A stretch of 64,000 nt of DNA from an uncultured Sulfurimonas sp. (GTDB lineage Bacteria; Campylobacterota; Campylobacteria; Campylobacterales; Sulfurimonadaceae). The notes under the pieces were generated by a model, which saw only the letters and a program-made list of their open reading frames with translations, made no database searches and was not told where the DNA came from. Below, in pieces: positions 63,688 through 64,000 of the stretch; positions within the stretch are counted from its first letter, which is position 1, and every line of letters begins with the position of its first letter. Made by a program: the position numbers and the translations under genes. The stretch lies in assembly GCF_963662755.1 (NCBI RefSeq), contig NZ_OY759725.1, positions 744,001 to 808,000 on the forward strand, written 5' to 3'.

Positions 63688-64000
63688 TTAATCTTTTTTA
63701 ATTGGAAGTTGTTCTGGAGTTGGAGCAGGTGATACATCTTTTACAACACTATTACCCTCAAATATACCTTTAGCTTCTATAATAAGCTCTGCAGATTCTA
63801 TAGTTCCACTAACACGGCCAGCTGCTTTTATTTCAACTCTTGCGGCATTAACACTACCTTCTATATAGCCTTGAACAACAAGTCTTTTTGTAGTTACATC
63901 ACCTTTTATATGACCATTTTTACCTATATTTATCTCTTTTTTTGAGTGTATTACACCCTCAAATTCACCATCTACATATAAGTTACACGAGAGATTCATC
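63688..64000 (-). CDS. Bactofilin, N-terminus cut by window edge
   Basis: A right-handed beta-helix protein that polymerises into membrane-linked filaments, often for cell shape or polar organisation. The window holds 103 residues. LYVDGEFEGVIHSKKEINIGKN, HIKGDVTTKRLVVQGYIEGSV and GRVSGTIESAELIIEAKG are bactofilin turns. The first Met at 63999 is the window's last complete codon. Family members normally begin with another turn before NLSCNLYVDG, so the true start is probably outside. The short Pro-rich tail ends in PIKKD. Confidence 0.85.
   Translation of the reverse strand, partial: MNLSCNLYVDGEFEGVIHSKKEINIGKNGHIKGDVTTKRLVVQGYIEGSVNAARVEIKAAGRVSGTIESAELIIEAKGIFEGNSVVKDVSPAPTPEQLPIKKD

Overview
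The window is low-GC, gene-dense chromosomal DNA from a free-living member of the Campylobacterota, most like Sulfurimonas. The main evidence is a hobA gene (a replication-initiation factor known from this phylum) inside the order rppH-lysC-hobA-holB-folP, which Helicobacter pylori shares (HP1228-HP1232 from memory). Campylobacterota-type neighbours tatB-tatC-queA, rpsF-ssb-rpsR and rho-murI agree. I see no rRNA, tRNA, CRISPR array, complete insertion sequence or prophage. No stretch above 300 bases lacks a gene; the longest gaps (8719-8923, 18940-19154, 29302-29523) are described as features or findings.

Layout. 1-5.6 kb: mixed housekeeping (nitroreductase end, PLP enzyme, PEB4-like foldase, nth, cmoA, class II aldolase) plus a two-hairpin repeat. 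5.6-8.7 kb: a three-gene cassette of a class III cyclase-like protein, a coiled-coil protein and a FapA-like protein. 8.9-11.8 kb: small HTH protein, HU, a degenerate helicase-like ATPase and a cyclophilin. 11.9-13.6 kb: a PiT phosphate transporter with a predicted pho box. 13.6-18.9 kb, minus strand: rppH-lysC-hobA-holB-folP and a CBS-GGDEF protein. 19.2-27.4 kb: DUF2156, GNAT and membrane proteins, mgtE, hemW, tatBC, queA, gdhA. 27.5-30.8 kb: dprA with a divergent deacetylase, then rpsF-ssb-rpsR. 30.9-42 kb: a propeller-OmpA fusion, serB, a MetF-like enzyme, a heme-linked HD-GYP sensor, serS, a NicO/DUF1007 metal exporter or importer, an outer-membrane protein, tcdA and surE.

42.1-48.9 kb is the most distinctive block: modE, a 16-bp perfect inverted repeat, then a binding protein, TonB-dependent receptor, FecCD-type permease, ATPase and modD. 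I read this as a ModE-controlled system that brings molybdate or tungstate, free or chelated, across both membranes.

49.6-64 kb: rho-murI, an orphan NIT-domain kinase, dnaX with a poly-A slippage candidate, a PhoBR-like two-component system, two unknown proteins, a YmdB-type phosphodiesterase, mfd, and a bactofilin cut by the window edge.

Two regulatory links come from sequence alone. The pit promoter and the promoter region of the PhoB-like regulator share 11-bp-period TGTAAT repeats, which suggests one phosphate regulon. The ModE protein lies directly beside its likely operator. The hexamer AGATGC/GCATCT is also far more frequent than base composition predicts.
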